From Rachycentron canadum (Eukaryota; Chordata; Actinopteri; Carangiformes; Rachycentridae): DNA of 64,000 nt. Every line of letters begins with the position of its first letter. Position 1 is the first letter of the stretch. The notes under the pieces are model-generated. The model was not told the DNA's origin. It ran no database searches and was given only the letters and a program-made list of their open reading frames with translations. Made by a program: the position numbers and the translations under genes. The DNA lies in assembly GCA_038496675.1 (NCBI GenBank), contig CM076663.1, forward strand, positions 17,455,290-17,519,289, in the 5' to 3' direction. Below are positions 37,905 to 50,894 of this stretch, in pieces.

Positions 37905-38200
37905 ATATCAACAATGCTAAATGTCAACATACTAACCTGCTTGCAATGACAATGCTAACACGCCAATGTTTAGCTGTTATCACTTATACCATGTGCAGCA
38001 TCATGTTTTTTGTGAGTTAGCATGCTAACATTTGCTAATAACAGTAGACACAGGTGATAATTTTAATTTGGATAGTATTTGGTCAGAAGTGAGAGCTTCC
38101 ACTGTTGTTGCAATCTCTCATTCAAAAGATCCATTTGTAACATTTACAAATGCTACATATCCAGCATTAGCATTGAGCATAGCATCTAGAGCTGTCTCAA
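37905..38200. mobile_element. Diverged dispersed repeat of the TTAGCATGCTAACA type
   Basis: GACAATGCTAACACGCCAAT, TGTTTAGCTGTTATCA, TTAGCATGCTAACATTTGCT and AGTATTTGGTCA follow in the order I recall for a common fish interspersed repeat. TTAGCATGCTAACCAGCTA recurs at 38262 and a close match lies at 2078. Boundaries are approximate. Confidence 0.45.
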
Positions 38201-40107
38201 GTGGTGAAAAGCAACAACAATGTTAACCTTGGTCTCTATCACATTTTTTCTTCTACTGGTTAGCATGCTAACCAGCTAGCCCTAGTCCCTTATGTCACTT
38301 TCCAAAAGCGACTCAGTGTAGTGTAGTGTCTGCCACGAAGACAAAGCGATGTTGAGATTATATTATAACCTCTTGACTTGAAATCCTTTAACATATCTGT
38401 CAGCGTTTTCTTGATATGTCAAAATTACGAGGAGCTAGGTGCTAAGATGAAGAGTTTGTCGATTTAGCTGCATGTTATTAAAGTTTAAATGATGTGACAT
38501 GAATGTGGCATGAAGCTGTTGTAACATTGTTTTATCCATATCTGTACAATTCATAAACACTTTCATTTAAACTTTTTGGCTAGCTAAAATGGACCCACAC
38601 CATTCAGTTCTCTCTTCTGTGCTACATAAACTTGCCTTGGCTCCAATGACTTTTTGTCTTTTGTCAACATTTAATCTATGACAAGACTAATGTTAAATGG
38701 TCTTGGTTGAAATCTGCTAAACACATAAATATTAAATATACATCAGTATTAGACTATTTCAAGAAGTTCTTGTTTCAGTTTGGCTCTTTATTAGACAAAA
38801 AAAAATTGTCTAAATAAATTTTTTGGTAATCCATTCAACAGTTTGAAACTTTTTACCTGAACGCGTGTGTGTGTGTATGTGTGTGTGCTGGGGGGTCGAG
38901 GGTAAAGAGATGCTCTGTTGTCATTTTGACTTCTGGCTTTGCTCTCCTCCAGTTGACAGGTTGAGACCGAGGTAATTGGTGCCAGGTATGATTCTGTCAA
39001 CTTGGACGACAGGTAACAAGAGAAAGACAAAGACAGGGGAGAGGAAAATATATTTATTTTGAGGGGTTCTTTGGTGACTGCAGTGTTTTTTGAGTGTGTG
39101 TTTCCCTTCCACTGTGACCTAAAAATCTGATTTTGCTCATGTAAATTTGGCTTCCACAAAAGTGTTGTGCAGGAAATCTAAACAATTAGTCTGCTGTACT
39201 TATGCAAAGTATCTAATTTTCAAATATTTTCTGTTACTTCTCCACAGGAATTAACAAAATCCCTGCTTTCTAGGATCTGGTCTAGATTTCTCAGTATTCC
39301 ATGAAATTCAAAAACCTAAACCCTGAATGCTCAATTTGTTTGAGTAAATGCATGAATTTGTTTCCATTTCTCCCCTTACTTCTCTTTGCACCACTGCCTC
39401 TTCTCCCCCAACATCCAGATACATACATTTCTAAGCAGGATGGCAAATAATATATCTACACATGCATATATTGCATGTATACAACCAGAAGACACACACA
39501 CACACAAGCCTGGCTCACCCCCAGTCTCAGCATTACAATATGTTGCACCAACAATTCAGTCTACATCACGAGCAGCCATTTGCACAGAATTAGGTCAACA
39601 CTCCATACAGCACCCCTCCTTTCTCTTCTTCTCTTTGCTGATTACCAACTCATTACCACCTCATCCAGCTTCCTGGTTAGCAATTCTCTTAACTGTAATT
39701 TATATAATCTGTGCATATACTGTGCACACATTTTGTTCAATGCAAAGATCAAAGATGTCTTTTAGGCGCCTTTTCAAAGCCGCACAATCTTGAAAGCATT
39801 TCCAGTAAAAATCATTTTGGGATTTGCCCAATATGTGAAGTGTGCTTCTTTGATATGGAACTTTCAAACGCTCAGTCAGTGATTGCTGATGGCGAAGCTA
39901 CAGATGTTCTGATCTCGGCAGATGAATTATTCGTATACAGTCTGTAATTTAATGGCAGAGTGAGAGACAGACTGAGCAGCCATCTTGCCATCCCCGGATC
40001 GCTCTCTCTTTTCAGTCTCATCCTTGGGCATGCAGCCTCCCTCCCTCACCCCCACTCCATGTGCCAGCCTAGAGGGTGTGCTGGGAGGGTAAAGCCAGAG
40101 TCTCTCT

Positions 40108-40112
40108 GTATG

Positions 40113-40162
<50 letters not shown>

Positions 40163-40175
40163 TGTGTATGTGTGT
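40108..40175. repeat. (TG)n microsatellite
   Basis: TG dinucleotides with TTTG and GAG interruptions. Confidence 0.95.
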
Positions 40176-42837
40176 TGATGCCAACGGCAGCCTCGCTACT
40201 GTAGCTTTTCTGTAGCTGCCAGTATGTCAGTGCCACTGCCCTTTTCTTTACAAGTCCACATTTTCCCACCAATCCTGCCTCCTTCCCTCACCCATGCTTG
40301 ACCCCATTACCTTACCGTCACACAAACCACACGCTAAAACAAATTCACCTCATGCTGTGAATGAAACAGATTCTCCACATTCTTTGGAGACGATCTGCTG
40401 ATGGTGTGTTCAGTGCCCTGGGTTGGGTTAGGCTGGGGATGGTGTGGTTTAACATCTTGGGTTTACATAGTGGACCTTTATTCCCTCTTACCCAGCTGAC
40501 TGACTTAGCTTACGTAAGCAGCAGTGTAAGCTAAAGCCCCAACAGAGAACCTGCCTCACCTTCTTCTACTGTATTCGTTCACGCAAATTGGGATGATGAA
40601 ATGTTTTATGGAGCAAACAACTGCAAATACAAACAAAAACATTGCATTCGCAATAAGTTCCCAGCACTCTGTCTGGCCTGTTTTTGTTCAGAGAGGAGAT
40701 GGCATCCCACTGGTGTGCGTTTTCGTTGTGAAAGGTCTCTAATGGTGATATTAAAGGGGCAGTGTCATGCCACCCTGAAAGAGCGCACATCAACAGCCAG
40801 CCTCCTCACACAGACCTGTCACTAGCTCTCAGTCACATCGCACCCCCAATACTCTGCACTCTGTGTGTGTGTGTGTTAGAGCCCTCTCTCTTGGGATATG
40901 TGTCATCATCTTTTTTTTCTTTGTGTGTGTCTGTTTGTGTATTACACATAATTCCAGCAATGCAGTCATCACTGCACTGATGTCCTAGGAAGGTGCTGAG
41001 CTTTTAATTAGATCTATAACTTCTGAACACACAGTCTCTCAGACTTAATTAGTCAGCTATTTAGAATTCACTCAGCAGTAAACACACACTCACTGTTGTC
41101 AGTGACGGGTTATTTAGGTCCTTCGTAGTAATAATAACAAGAAATGCAGCTATAATAAAGATGGCCTTAAAATTTTAGTGTTCCATGATGGACCAAATGT
41201 TATCTCAAAGGCATTTCAAACCAAATAACAGAGAAGATTAGACTGAATTTGTGCATTTGGGTAGAAAAGACTCTGATATATTGACTTGGCAAGTTGTTTT
41301 CTCTTGGTTTCTTCTATAGGAGCAGCACAAGTCAGGGTAATCTGCAATTGATGAATATCCACAAGTGCTCACATTAGAAGAGGTTCTGAAGACTGTTCAC
41401 ACTGGAGGTTTCTGGAAAAACTCTGGATTACGTTCAATGTTTAGTTCTGTGAAAACTATGCTATGATCCACAGACGGTTAGGATGAAGGCAGTTTCAGAC
41501 CAAAGTGCAAGGCCAAGTATTGGTAGTGTGTGGTGGTGTGCAGAATTAAAGAGCAACACATGATGCCACAATGCAACTAAACGGGGTGCTGCATTTGATC
41601 AAAATGCACATAATCACATTCATATTTTCCCAAAATCGTATCTCGGGGTCCTCTTACAATTTTTGTCAACCTGAGATTTTAGAGTTGCAGAAATTACAGA
41701 AGTTATTTTTTTCTTCTATTCTCTACGGTTAATTATCACTGTTGTACACTCAACCTCCCATAAAGAGCAGATTTTATTGGATGCAGAGGTCAGCATATTT
41801 AAAATTGAAGATTAATCTAGTTTAACTTTAACAGCTAGGTGGAAAATCGGCATATATAGCTCACACAGCTGCATGGAAGTGCTTTGCTTTGTGTTGAATT
41901 AGCCCTGTGAGGCAGCTAAAACACTTGGTCACGGTTAGGGAAAGATGATGGTTGTGATTAATAAAAAAAAGTGATAATGCAGGTCTGTGGATGTTAACTT
42001 TGGTCTTCTGCATGATAATCTAACAAGCTACAGGGCCTCAAACCTGCTCTCTGCCTCTCTACATTTAGAGTACACTACTTCCACTCTAAATCATGAGGTC
42101 ATGGAGACATTTGATATGGAGGCAATTCATAGTCTCGAGAGACCATAAAGGGATTTTTATCTAATGCCAGTTTTGTTTCAGTTCTTCTCTCCTCCACTCA
42201 TTCAAGTTTCAGGTAAAAAAAAACAAAACACCCACACTTGGCCTTGACATCTTTTGAGATACTACACTGTACATGCTATACTACAGTCTCTCCTGCTCTA
42301 CACACTGCAAAGCAACCAGTGCAGCCAGTTGCTTCTGACAGGTGGTTCCCTCACTGGCTTCACAGGAAGAGAATGAGAGGTGTTGAATCCTCGGTTCCAA
42401 AAGTGAATTAAAGAATGAAAACAAGGACGCCGGTGCTGTTGTACTTGGACACAAAAGTACATCTGGAGTCTGAGTCTGTCCAGATGGAACTGGGGAACAA
42501 ACACACAAACAGTGACTCTGAGAGGAAGAGGATGGTGGGCGATGAAGGAGAACAACCCGACCTCTTACCTTTATGGTGTCTCTTCAGTTCAATGATTAGA
42601 GATAAGTGTAACTGCCAAACTTTAATTTTGTGTGTAACTCACCTGGTACCATTTAGATTTCAAAGACTCAGATCACTGTTTTAGAATATAATGACAACAT
42701 TGCAACAGGAACAACTACACACTTCCTCACATTATACATTCTTAGCCTTAACGCTATAAAAGGTTGAGGACTTTTCATAAAACATCACATGACAATCTAA
42801 ACCAAAGTCTCTCACCCACGCTGTCAAGACAAACGGC

Positions 42838-42889
42838 TATATATAGATAGATAGATAGATCTATGTTTATCTATCTATCTATATATATA
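42838..42889. repeat. (GATA)n/(TATC)n inverted repeat
   Basis: TATATATAGATAGATAGATA on the left pairs with the mirrored ATCTATCTATCTATATATAT on the right around a short CTATGTT centre, giving a near-perfect stem of about 20 base pairs. This is a likely cruciform or replication-slippage site, with no gene nearby. Confidence 0.85.
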
Positions 42890-45197
42890 CATACAAACTC
42901 ATTGGGCATCATAACTCAAAAATAGATTTGACTAATTTAAAAACCCAGTGGGGAAAGAACTTGTGAAACCTTGTATGTGTTTCCTGTGCAGCACTGCTTC
43001 CTCCATTTCATGACCTTTAGCAGCAGACATGAGCCTGTGTGCAGTTTCTGTGATTCATTCTGCAGCACGTATTCAGCAGTTTAATAGTGGAAATACACAT
43101 AATACACACTTTGCTAAGAATCTTTGTCCCTATGTGCAGTGTAAGGAAGTGAAACGGGCTTATTAATTTGCATGTGGACGTGCACGTGCCAGTGTGAGTA
43201 TGTGTGTGTGTGTATTTCACCAGGCCAGCCAGGCAGAGCCACTGGCAATGCAGCTGCAGCATTAGTGGGTCAGTGTGCCATCAACCCATTCATCAGCACT
43301 TCTCCCTCTCGTCTCTCTGCCTCCATCTCCCCTCTGACTCACCACCCATCCATCCATCTATCCATTTATCCATCCATCCCCCACTACCTACCTACCTCTC
43401 ACTCTCCCTCCTGCTCATTTAAGCGTCCACATGCAGAGTATTTTCAAGTTCTGGATGAATTTGAGATGCCAAATGAGGTGTGTAAATCAAGTCAGCTAAT
43501 AATGGGGCACGCACACAATCAGGGCAAATGTTAACAGACTCCAAGCAAGAACGTGACAGATGGAAAGGTGCAGGGGGTGATGCAGCTCAGCATCGTCCAA
43601 GATGAGTTGAGATTTGAGATTCTTGAAAATCATGCTCAAACATTACAAGTAACAGCTCAAGAGGAAAGTCGACATCAACTTGACTCTTATTTTGATGCTG
43701 CAGCTTATTTACATGGAACCATGCAGCATTCAACGGCATCCCATATTTGCTGAGATCTTAGACTTTACTTAAATATCACTGTTAGAGCAAAGTATTATGT
43801 CTACGTGGCACCACTGTGTAAAATAAGGTGTAGAGATAAAAGTCACGTATCTTCATCTTCAGGGTGGCTTTAAATATCAAAGTTTAAGTTTAGTTACAGA
43901 GGAGTCTGATAAATGTCCTCAAGTGATGTCACATGAACCTCCTCCCCCTCCTCACTTCTGCTTAAGGCTACATAAACCACTTTCAGCTCAACCCACCCAA
44001 TGATCTAACTGAACTGTCTGAGGTCAAGTTGCATTGTGAGTAACATGCAAGGTTTTGACAAGTGGGAAGAATGTGTGAATGAAGCAGAGCATCTCAGGTT
44101 CTGCTGCATCGAGTTTCATGGATGTTTTTTTAACAGTGCAAAGCATATCTGAGGCTACATCCACACAAGGACACAATCTCTGCCCTATCCCTACACGATC
44201 TATGTCCATACAGTCATGCCATTTATGCCCAATGGGCATGTACTTGTTGATGTAAACAGAAAGTAAAGGGCCTATATTTGACCAGTTGCACTAAATACCA
44301 TTAAGAGGTAGTTGCAAGCAGAAGTTAAATCCAAAACAACTGCCAGCAAAGACAATACGGTCAGCATTGCTTGTAATTACTATTAATCATTATCTATATT
44401 GCTTTCACTACTGGTAAATGAGGCTAATAAAATAACAAAAAAACAGAGAGTGATCATGTCAGTGTTCTTAAAAGTCTTAGTTTTTGTCTGTCCAAATTAC
44501 AACACAACGCCAAAGTGCCCAAACACGGATGCTGTGATTTTCATTACAAATAAAATAAAAAACACATTAGTCCATTTTAGTCAGTGTGAGGAGGTTACAT
44601 TTAGTCTTCTACATTTAGGATTAGTTTATTACGTTTGTTAAGTTGGGGGAGGCACAAGAAACAAATTTAAATAAGAATTATCATCACCATCAGGAAAGCT
44701 TCACTGACTGAGTAATACTCACTATGATGAATAAACAGAACTTTTCATGTAAAGTTGACAGAGGGCCACTTTAATATAAAATGTATTGAGATGAGGGTAT
44801 ATTCAGCTTTTGTCTCTAAATAGTCTCTAAAATATTCCACGAGCGCTGTTTTCTCACTTTTAAATTCTCAGTTTCCTCAAAGCTGTCTGCAAAAAGACAA
44901 ACCTAGCGTAAGATTTTTTTTATATTTTTGCTCAAAACAGGGTGACAAAAACAAACAAATAAACAAATAAAAAAAAAAAACCTTTTCTCTGCTTCCCGGT
45001 CTTCCCCTTCCTCTCCTTTCCTTTGACATTCTCTCTCTCCCTCTCAGGATGGAAGGAGGAAAGTGAAGGAGAAAGGAGGAGGCAGGAGAGGAAAAGGGAG
45101 GGGGTGGATGTGTTGTTCAGTTCTGCTGAATGTGCTCACATGTATGAAAGAAGAAGGATTTATTTTAGGACTCTCGCGTGGGTGTACACAGATTTGA

Positions 45198-45269
<72 letters not shown>
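45198..45269. repeat. (CA)n microsatellite
   Basis: About 72 bases of CA with one CATATA interruption. Confidence 0.95.
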
Positions 45270-45273
<4 letters not shown>

Positions 45274-45433
45274 GGGAAGTGAGAGCTCACAAGCCCAGAG
45301 ATAGGCCTGACCTACCTTTATATCAATCTTGTTTTGAAAGCTAGTGGAAGGATGCTTTTCTCTCTAGCTCCAAGACTTTTCCATATACCTGAATTCACCA
45401 AATGCATTACACATTATCCAACACAGACAGAAA

Positions 45434-45438
45434 GACAC

Positions 45439-45490
<52 letters not shown>
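45434..45490. repeat. (CA)n microsatellite
   Basis: CA dinucleotides with CG and AA interruptions. Confidence 0.95.
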
Positions 45491-45493
<3 letters not shown>

Positions 45494-45760
45494 GGTATCG
45501 AAATCGAGGCATATACACAAAAGAAAAAGGAGATGAAGAATAAACAAAAAATAAAAAGTGAGTGGTTCATGTCTCAGCTACACATCGAACAGTAAGTGTC
45601 TGCGTTGTTGTGTCATATTGTGTCAGCATTGCCACAACGTGATTATCCTGTAGAAACTGTTGTCATGGTAATAAGGTCACTGGCATGTTCATATGTCAAA
45701 AGGGATTTATACTGGGCTGACACCATTTCCAGTGCTGCATGTGCCAGGCATGTGTGTATG

Positions 45761-45762
<2 letters not shown>

Positions 45763-45851
<89 letters not shown>

Positions 45852-45888
45852 GTGTGTGTGTATGTCTGTGTGTGTGTGTGTGTGTGTG
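45763..45888. repeat. Long (TG)n microsatellite
   Basis: About 126 bases of nearly pure TG, the longest simple repeat in the window. It lies within 700 bases of two CA tracts of the opposite strand sense. Confidence 0.97.
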
Positions 45889-45889
45889 T

Positions 45890-48800
45890 ACAGTAGACAA
45901 AGACTGACTGGGAGGCTGAGTCTGTTCCTTCACTGGTGAGTAACAGCAAGGCTGAAATTCCACATTTAGGGCTAAGCTAAGCTGTATTTCTTAAATATGA
46001 ATTATTTATGATTTATTTATTCTATGAATATTCCCTATTGCTTAATAAATACTTTTAAGAACATTCCAAAAAATCCTCTGCCAGCATCTTCTCTTTAATA
46101 CAGTATGACCACTGTCATTTCTTCTGGAATAGGTGACTCCAGAAGAAATCCCCTGAAGATTCCCCTGACCATAAATCAATAAGGGGTACAGAAAGAAGAG
46201 AAGAAGAAGAGAAACTAACACATTATGAGTATGGTAAACATGATGATCTGTTGGTCTAAATGGGTTAATAGCGGTATTTGGATTGAAAATGGAAAGTCCC
46301 AAGCACTTACACTGCTTGTTGCCATTTGGTTCTCATTGCCACTGCTGAGGCCTCTTGCTCCACTGTGCCACAGTAAAAAAAAAAAAAAAACAGTTTTGTA
46401 CTGTAAAGCCAAACTGCCTCTTTGTCACTCCGAACACTATGTTAATGTGACCTACTTAGCTGTTATTTAACATGACTGGTGTACCACAACACTCCACCTC
46501 CCCATTTCCTTGCCCCATTGTTGTTTGCCCCCCAACTCTGACCCCCTTGACCCCTGGCCACTGAGGCAGCTCAAAGTTAAGGTCATGATTATTTTTTCTC
46601 TGCTCTCTATTTGTCCAGCGTGGACATCTGTCAGCTCAAACACTAAGCCATATGCTATCCATTGTCCCTCTGTGAGGTCTGGGAATCAGTGCTTATACGA
46701 TTGAGCAAGCACTTAAGAGATATTGACCGCAGCTAGGCTGCTTTTGATTAAAATGGCTGATTATAATCTATGACAGGGTCTGTATGCTTTTCAAAAAAAT
46801 TGACTTGATCATCTAAAAATGGAAAATAAAAAAATGGTCATGGAAAGGGTCATTCACAACCTCAGCTGAGCTCAGTTTCTACTCATTTAATACCTATAAT
46901 CCTCTGTCCCCAGTCTCTCTGTCTCTTTCCTTACCCACCCAGTGCTACTTCTCCTCTACCCCTCCAGCTGGACTTGTGATGCTCATCCATAGGATGATGA
47001 GGCACCAAACAATGGAGCCTTTGGGAGACAGAGCGCACCAACAACTCAACACTGGGGAATACACACACAAAGCATTGACTGCAACCAGACAAAACGAGAG
47101 TAGTGGGCAGGGGCGGGTTGGGATCATACATTTACTTAAAAGACATAGTTGACATGAAAATAAATTATGACTGCCACAGGATAAAAGGCACAAGGCAGGT
47201 AGCAGTGAGATGAAGTCAGCATTCCTGCGCTGAGAGCAAAGCATTCTGGATCAGGGTAAGGCTGGATGACGAGCCTCAAGCGACGACCTCCAGTCATGGG
47301 ATCAAAGTGTGGTGTTAGGCCGGGTCAAAGGACAGAGACAACTTGGAGTTGTTCCAGAGGCAGAGACATTTAGCTTGGCATGACAAGGTGACAGGAAGCT
47401 AAGGAGAAAATTAAAGAGCGTGTGACTCAATTAGACTGCCAATGAGGAAACAAGTTCCTAATAATCATTTTGTGGCTGAAAACCTGATTTGACATCTGTT
47501 CTTTGAAGCTTTAGCTTTTTCTTTGAAGCCCTGTATTGTGTGAAACAAACACCATTTCCTTTAAAATCCTGAATGAGACACTTCATATGGGTATTTACCT
47601 TTTGAGGATGACATAATACATACGCATACTTCCACTTTCTTATTCAATCGAACAGTCCTGTGTGATTGGAAAGCACCTTTCTCACAGTGACACACCCTGA
47701 ATCAATAGAAAAAAAATAACTTAGGTGACTTCCTATGCAGAAGCTAGAATGCCCCTGGGAGTTTGTCTAAATGTCAGGCCACTGAAAAATGCCTAGGAAT
47801 TATGCCAAAAAAAAAAAAAAAAGTTCCATTATTGAACAGAAAAATCTATTTTACGTCAATCCCATTTTTAATTTCATTTGTTTAGTTTGGATTATTTTCA
47901 TTTTACTCATTTTAATGTTCCTCTCCCCTGGTTCCATTAACCTTGGAGTCAGGGACAGAATGATGTATTAACTTGAAGATATTACCTGCTTGATTGGACA
48001 GTCATCTAAGCCAACTCTAATATGATGGATAATTACGTCAGCACATATTTAGGAAATAATTTAATTTAATTTTATGCTACATCTGCTGTTTACATGAAGC
48101 CACCGACATGAATGGATTCCACACACTTATGGGAATGATTAGAATTATTATCATAGATATTTCTGTTGTTTGTACATTCAAACAGCCCAGCATTAATGTG
48201 CTCAAGTAAGTAATACAGGACAAACTAGTTCTTGCCTATAGAGATTGTTATCACTAAATGTTTATGCCTATGTAAATCACCCGCTAACTGAACCATCTGA
48301 CAAAGCTAATGTTAGTTTGATGTTATGTTGCCCGTTTGGAGTCAAGAGTTAAAGCAGTAACAGAATATAGTTGTGTGACAAAAATGCTGTCAGATAATGA
48401 TACAAACTGGGAGGTTTCTAAATTACATTTCACAGAAATAACACTAATATCCTACCTCAATTTTACAAAACGTTAGGCTAATGACCTTAGCTGGAATGGT
48501 CAAATATTATTACTGACATTAGCACAATCATAAACTTTCAACTCATTCTATGGACACTAGTGAATCTTCTACAAATATTACTGAAACATTTGTTCCTCCA
48601 GGTGTGTTCTTACATAAATGGAACAGAACATCAATTTGCCCTCTAAAAGTGCTATTTTTGGATGTGATGTTGCAGCTCTTCTTGTTCACATTGTTGCAAC
48701 CTGATTTAGTAAATTACTGGAAATTTCATCCCAATCCTGAGGCTTTTTCACAAAATCATGAATCCAGAAAACCAAGCCAACAATCCAGAGGGAAACAAGT

Positions 48801-49282
48801 TTTTTTTTGCATTATCTATACAGTGTAGTGTAAGCCTTCAAAACTCCTGTTCTTTTATCTTTGAATATGATTCTTCTATTCCCTTACTGCGCCTTATATC
48901 TCCTGCCAATCAGAAAGTGGATCCCTCGTGGAGGTTTGTGATTGTGTTGGGGAGCGCTGACTGTTGTTTGATGACCTCTTATCACAACCCCCTGGCTAAA
49001 CCTAATGCTATCACTTATGCTATCAGCACGTCATTCCTTTCCCTGTCACATCCAAACAATAATGTGAATGCCTCTACCCCAGCGTGTCCTCTTTGTGTCC
49101 CACCATCCCTCTCCCTTCATCTAAGGCCTCAGCCCTATCATACAGATCAGAAACCCCCTCCCCTCCACTTTCTCCTCCACTCTGCATTCCAGCGCTCACT
49201 ACATCCACAGTATATGAACTCTGTCACAGCTGATGCCCTCCTTGCTTTGGGTGTATGTGTCTGTGTTTGTGTGTGTGTGTCT

Positions 49283-49318
<36 letters not shown>

Positions 49319-50225
49319 ATAATGTGTAAAGGATTGCTTCTCTGTGCCTTTCACCCCCTGACGCTCACTTGTCCCATGACAATGCTTCCCTTGTATGCAC
49401 ATAAAACACAGACGCACATGTGCAAACACACACAGACGTACATTACACAGAGCAAAGTGTCGAGTGTGGTGATGAGGATGAAGGGATGATGAGCCTGTGC
49501 CTCATCACCACACTCAACTCTGTCGTCATTACCATCACATAGGGATGGGGTTTTCACAGAAGAGGAAGAAAGGAGCACTTGATGTAGTCCCATCTGCAAA
49601 AGTTAACCAAGATGAGGTCTCTCTCACTGCCTCTCCCCACAAGGCTGAGTTACCTCAGGCAGGCTGAAGAAGTCCATTCACAGAAGAAGATGGCTGGAGG
49701 AGATGGGAGGGCCTGCGTGCCAGGCATTCCACAGTACACAGTGGACACATTATTATGACATTTACACGGCCAGCTAGATAGATACAACGTGATACATGTG
49801 TGAGAAAAGGTTGTCATCTCATTGTGAGCACAGCGAGGACAAACCACAGTAAGACAGACTGAGGGAAACCAGAAAAGCCTCTGATGGAATTTAATACATT
49901 TGAGATTGAACGACTGCAGAGTTTATGAGCAATGCACTAATATTTCATCACTAATGCGTACAAAGACCTAGTCATGCAAATACAGCAATAAACCACTCCC
50001 AACTCCCTATAATAATCCTGTTTACATTGGCAAAGCACTGCTGCTTATTTAGATCCTGAAAGAAGGTGGCAATTACAGACTCTTATGAATAATACATTTT
50101 TGTTTTATGCCCTGCCACTTGAAGATTTCAATCAGCTATTCAGCATAACAAGTCCATATCTCCCAAACTTCTTGCATTGACTCCACTTTGCACTCAAATG
50201 TGGACAGCCTTGCCACAGCACAAGG
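45890..50225. other. Gene-free region
   Basis: No gene is supported. A TG tract (49253-49318) runs through the longest open frame of the whole window (48758-49489), whose flanking residues show no domain. The 46565-46760 and 47380-47480 stretches are non-repetitive, AT-moderate and could be regulatory. Confidence 0.55.
49253..49318. repeat. (TG)n microsatellite
   Basis: TG dinucleotides with TCTG and TTTG interruptions. Confidence 0.95.
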
Positions 50226-50237
50226 AAAGGTACACAA

Positions 50238-50507
50238 AACGGTGAAAAGTATGTGGACACCTACTTCTGTGTACTTTCCCGGATGTTTTCTGTGGTTTTT
50301 CTTTTCATAGAACTGTTATTTCTCAAGCACATTTTAGATTATAACCTTCTTCCAACTTTGCGGCAATACTTTGGGATAGGCGCTTTCCTGTTTCAACATA
50401 ACAGTGTCCCTGAGGAGCATGTGTGGTCCACAAGGAAATGGTTTTCTACATTTTGTGCAGATGGACTTCCCAGAAGAATGGACACAGTTGTGGCCACATA
50501 GTAAAGG
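50238..50507 (+). mobile_element. Second Tc1-like transposon relic
   Basis: AAAGTATGTGGACACCTAC resembles the sequence just inside the terminal repeat of Tc1-like elements. CTTCCAACTTTGCGGCAATA and GCTTTCCTGTTTCAACATAA match the transposase segment also present at 11978-12030 (CTTCCAACTTTGTGGGAACA). Stops and deletions destroy the frame. The right end is not clear because a foldback element begins at once. Confidence 0.65.
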
Positions 50508-50890
50508 ATATTTTGAGGGATAAATGAGGGATTTTCTTTTATCGCTGAGAGGTAGATGAGAAGCTTGATACCATACACATGTCTGTCTGGTAAATCTGAA
50601 CATAAAGCCAGAACATGATTAGCTTAGCATAGAGAAACAGCTAGCCTGGCTCTGGTTGACAGTGACAAAAAACTCATAACGCAACTTGTCATTAACAAAT
50701 GAGACATAATGTGTTGATAGGTGAGTTTTAGAGGTGCTGGTTAGTACGTTCCCACCTATTTCTAAGATTTATTCTAAACTAAGATAATCAGGTCCTGGCC
50801 ATAGATTCAAATTTAGCATACTCATACATACATGGCAGTGGTATCAATCTTCCCATTTAATGCTTGAGAAAGCAAATGAGCAAAAAAAAT
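50508..50890. mobile_element. Foldback element copy D (both arms)
   Basis: The left arm (50508-50680) carries GAGGTAGATGAGAAGCTTGA, TTAGCTTAGCATAGAGAAAC and AGCTAGCCTGGCTCTG. The reversed right arm (about 50718-50890) carries GTTTTAGAGGTGCTGGTTAG, GGCAGTGGTATCAATCTTCC and GCTTGAGAAAGC. Only about 40 bases separate the arms, so the middle seems deleted. No coding capacity. Confidence 0.7.
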
Positions 50891-50894
50891 ATTA

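Larger units (their letters stand above)
38300..45190. other. Gene-free region
   Basis: No gene is supported. It contains TG tracts (38863-38890, 40108-40175), CCAT tetranucleotides (43345-43380) and a GATA hairpin (42838-42889). Open frames are short and unrecognised. Confidence 0.55.

Noticed and set aside
43345..43380. CCATCCAT repeats as a possible CRISPR-like array
   Set aside because: Simple tetranucleotide slippage in a vertebrate genome, with no spacers.
45596..45963. Overlapping Cys-Val and Thr-His open frames on both strands
   Set aside because: Created wholly by the long TG/CA microsatellite.
48758..49489. Longest open frame of the window (243 aa, plus strand)
   Set aside because: It runs through a TG microsatellite read as Cys-Val repeats. 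The flanks are Ser/Pro/His-rich with no domain, no splice structure and no start context.
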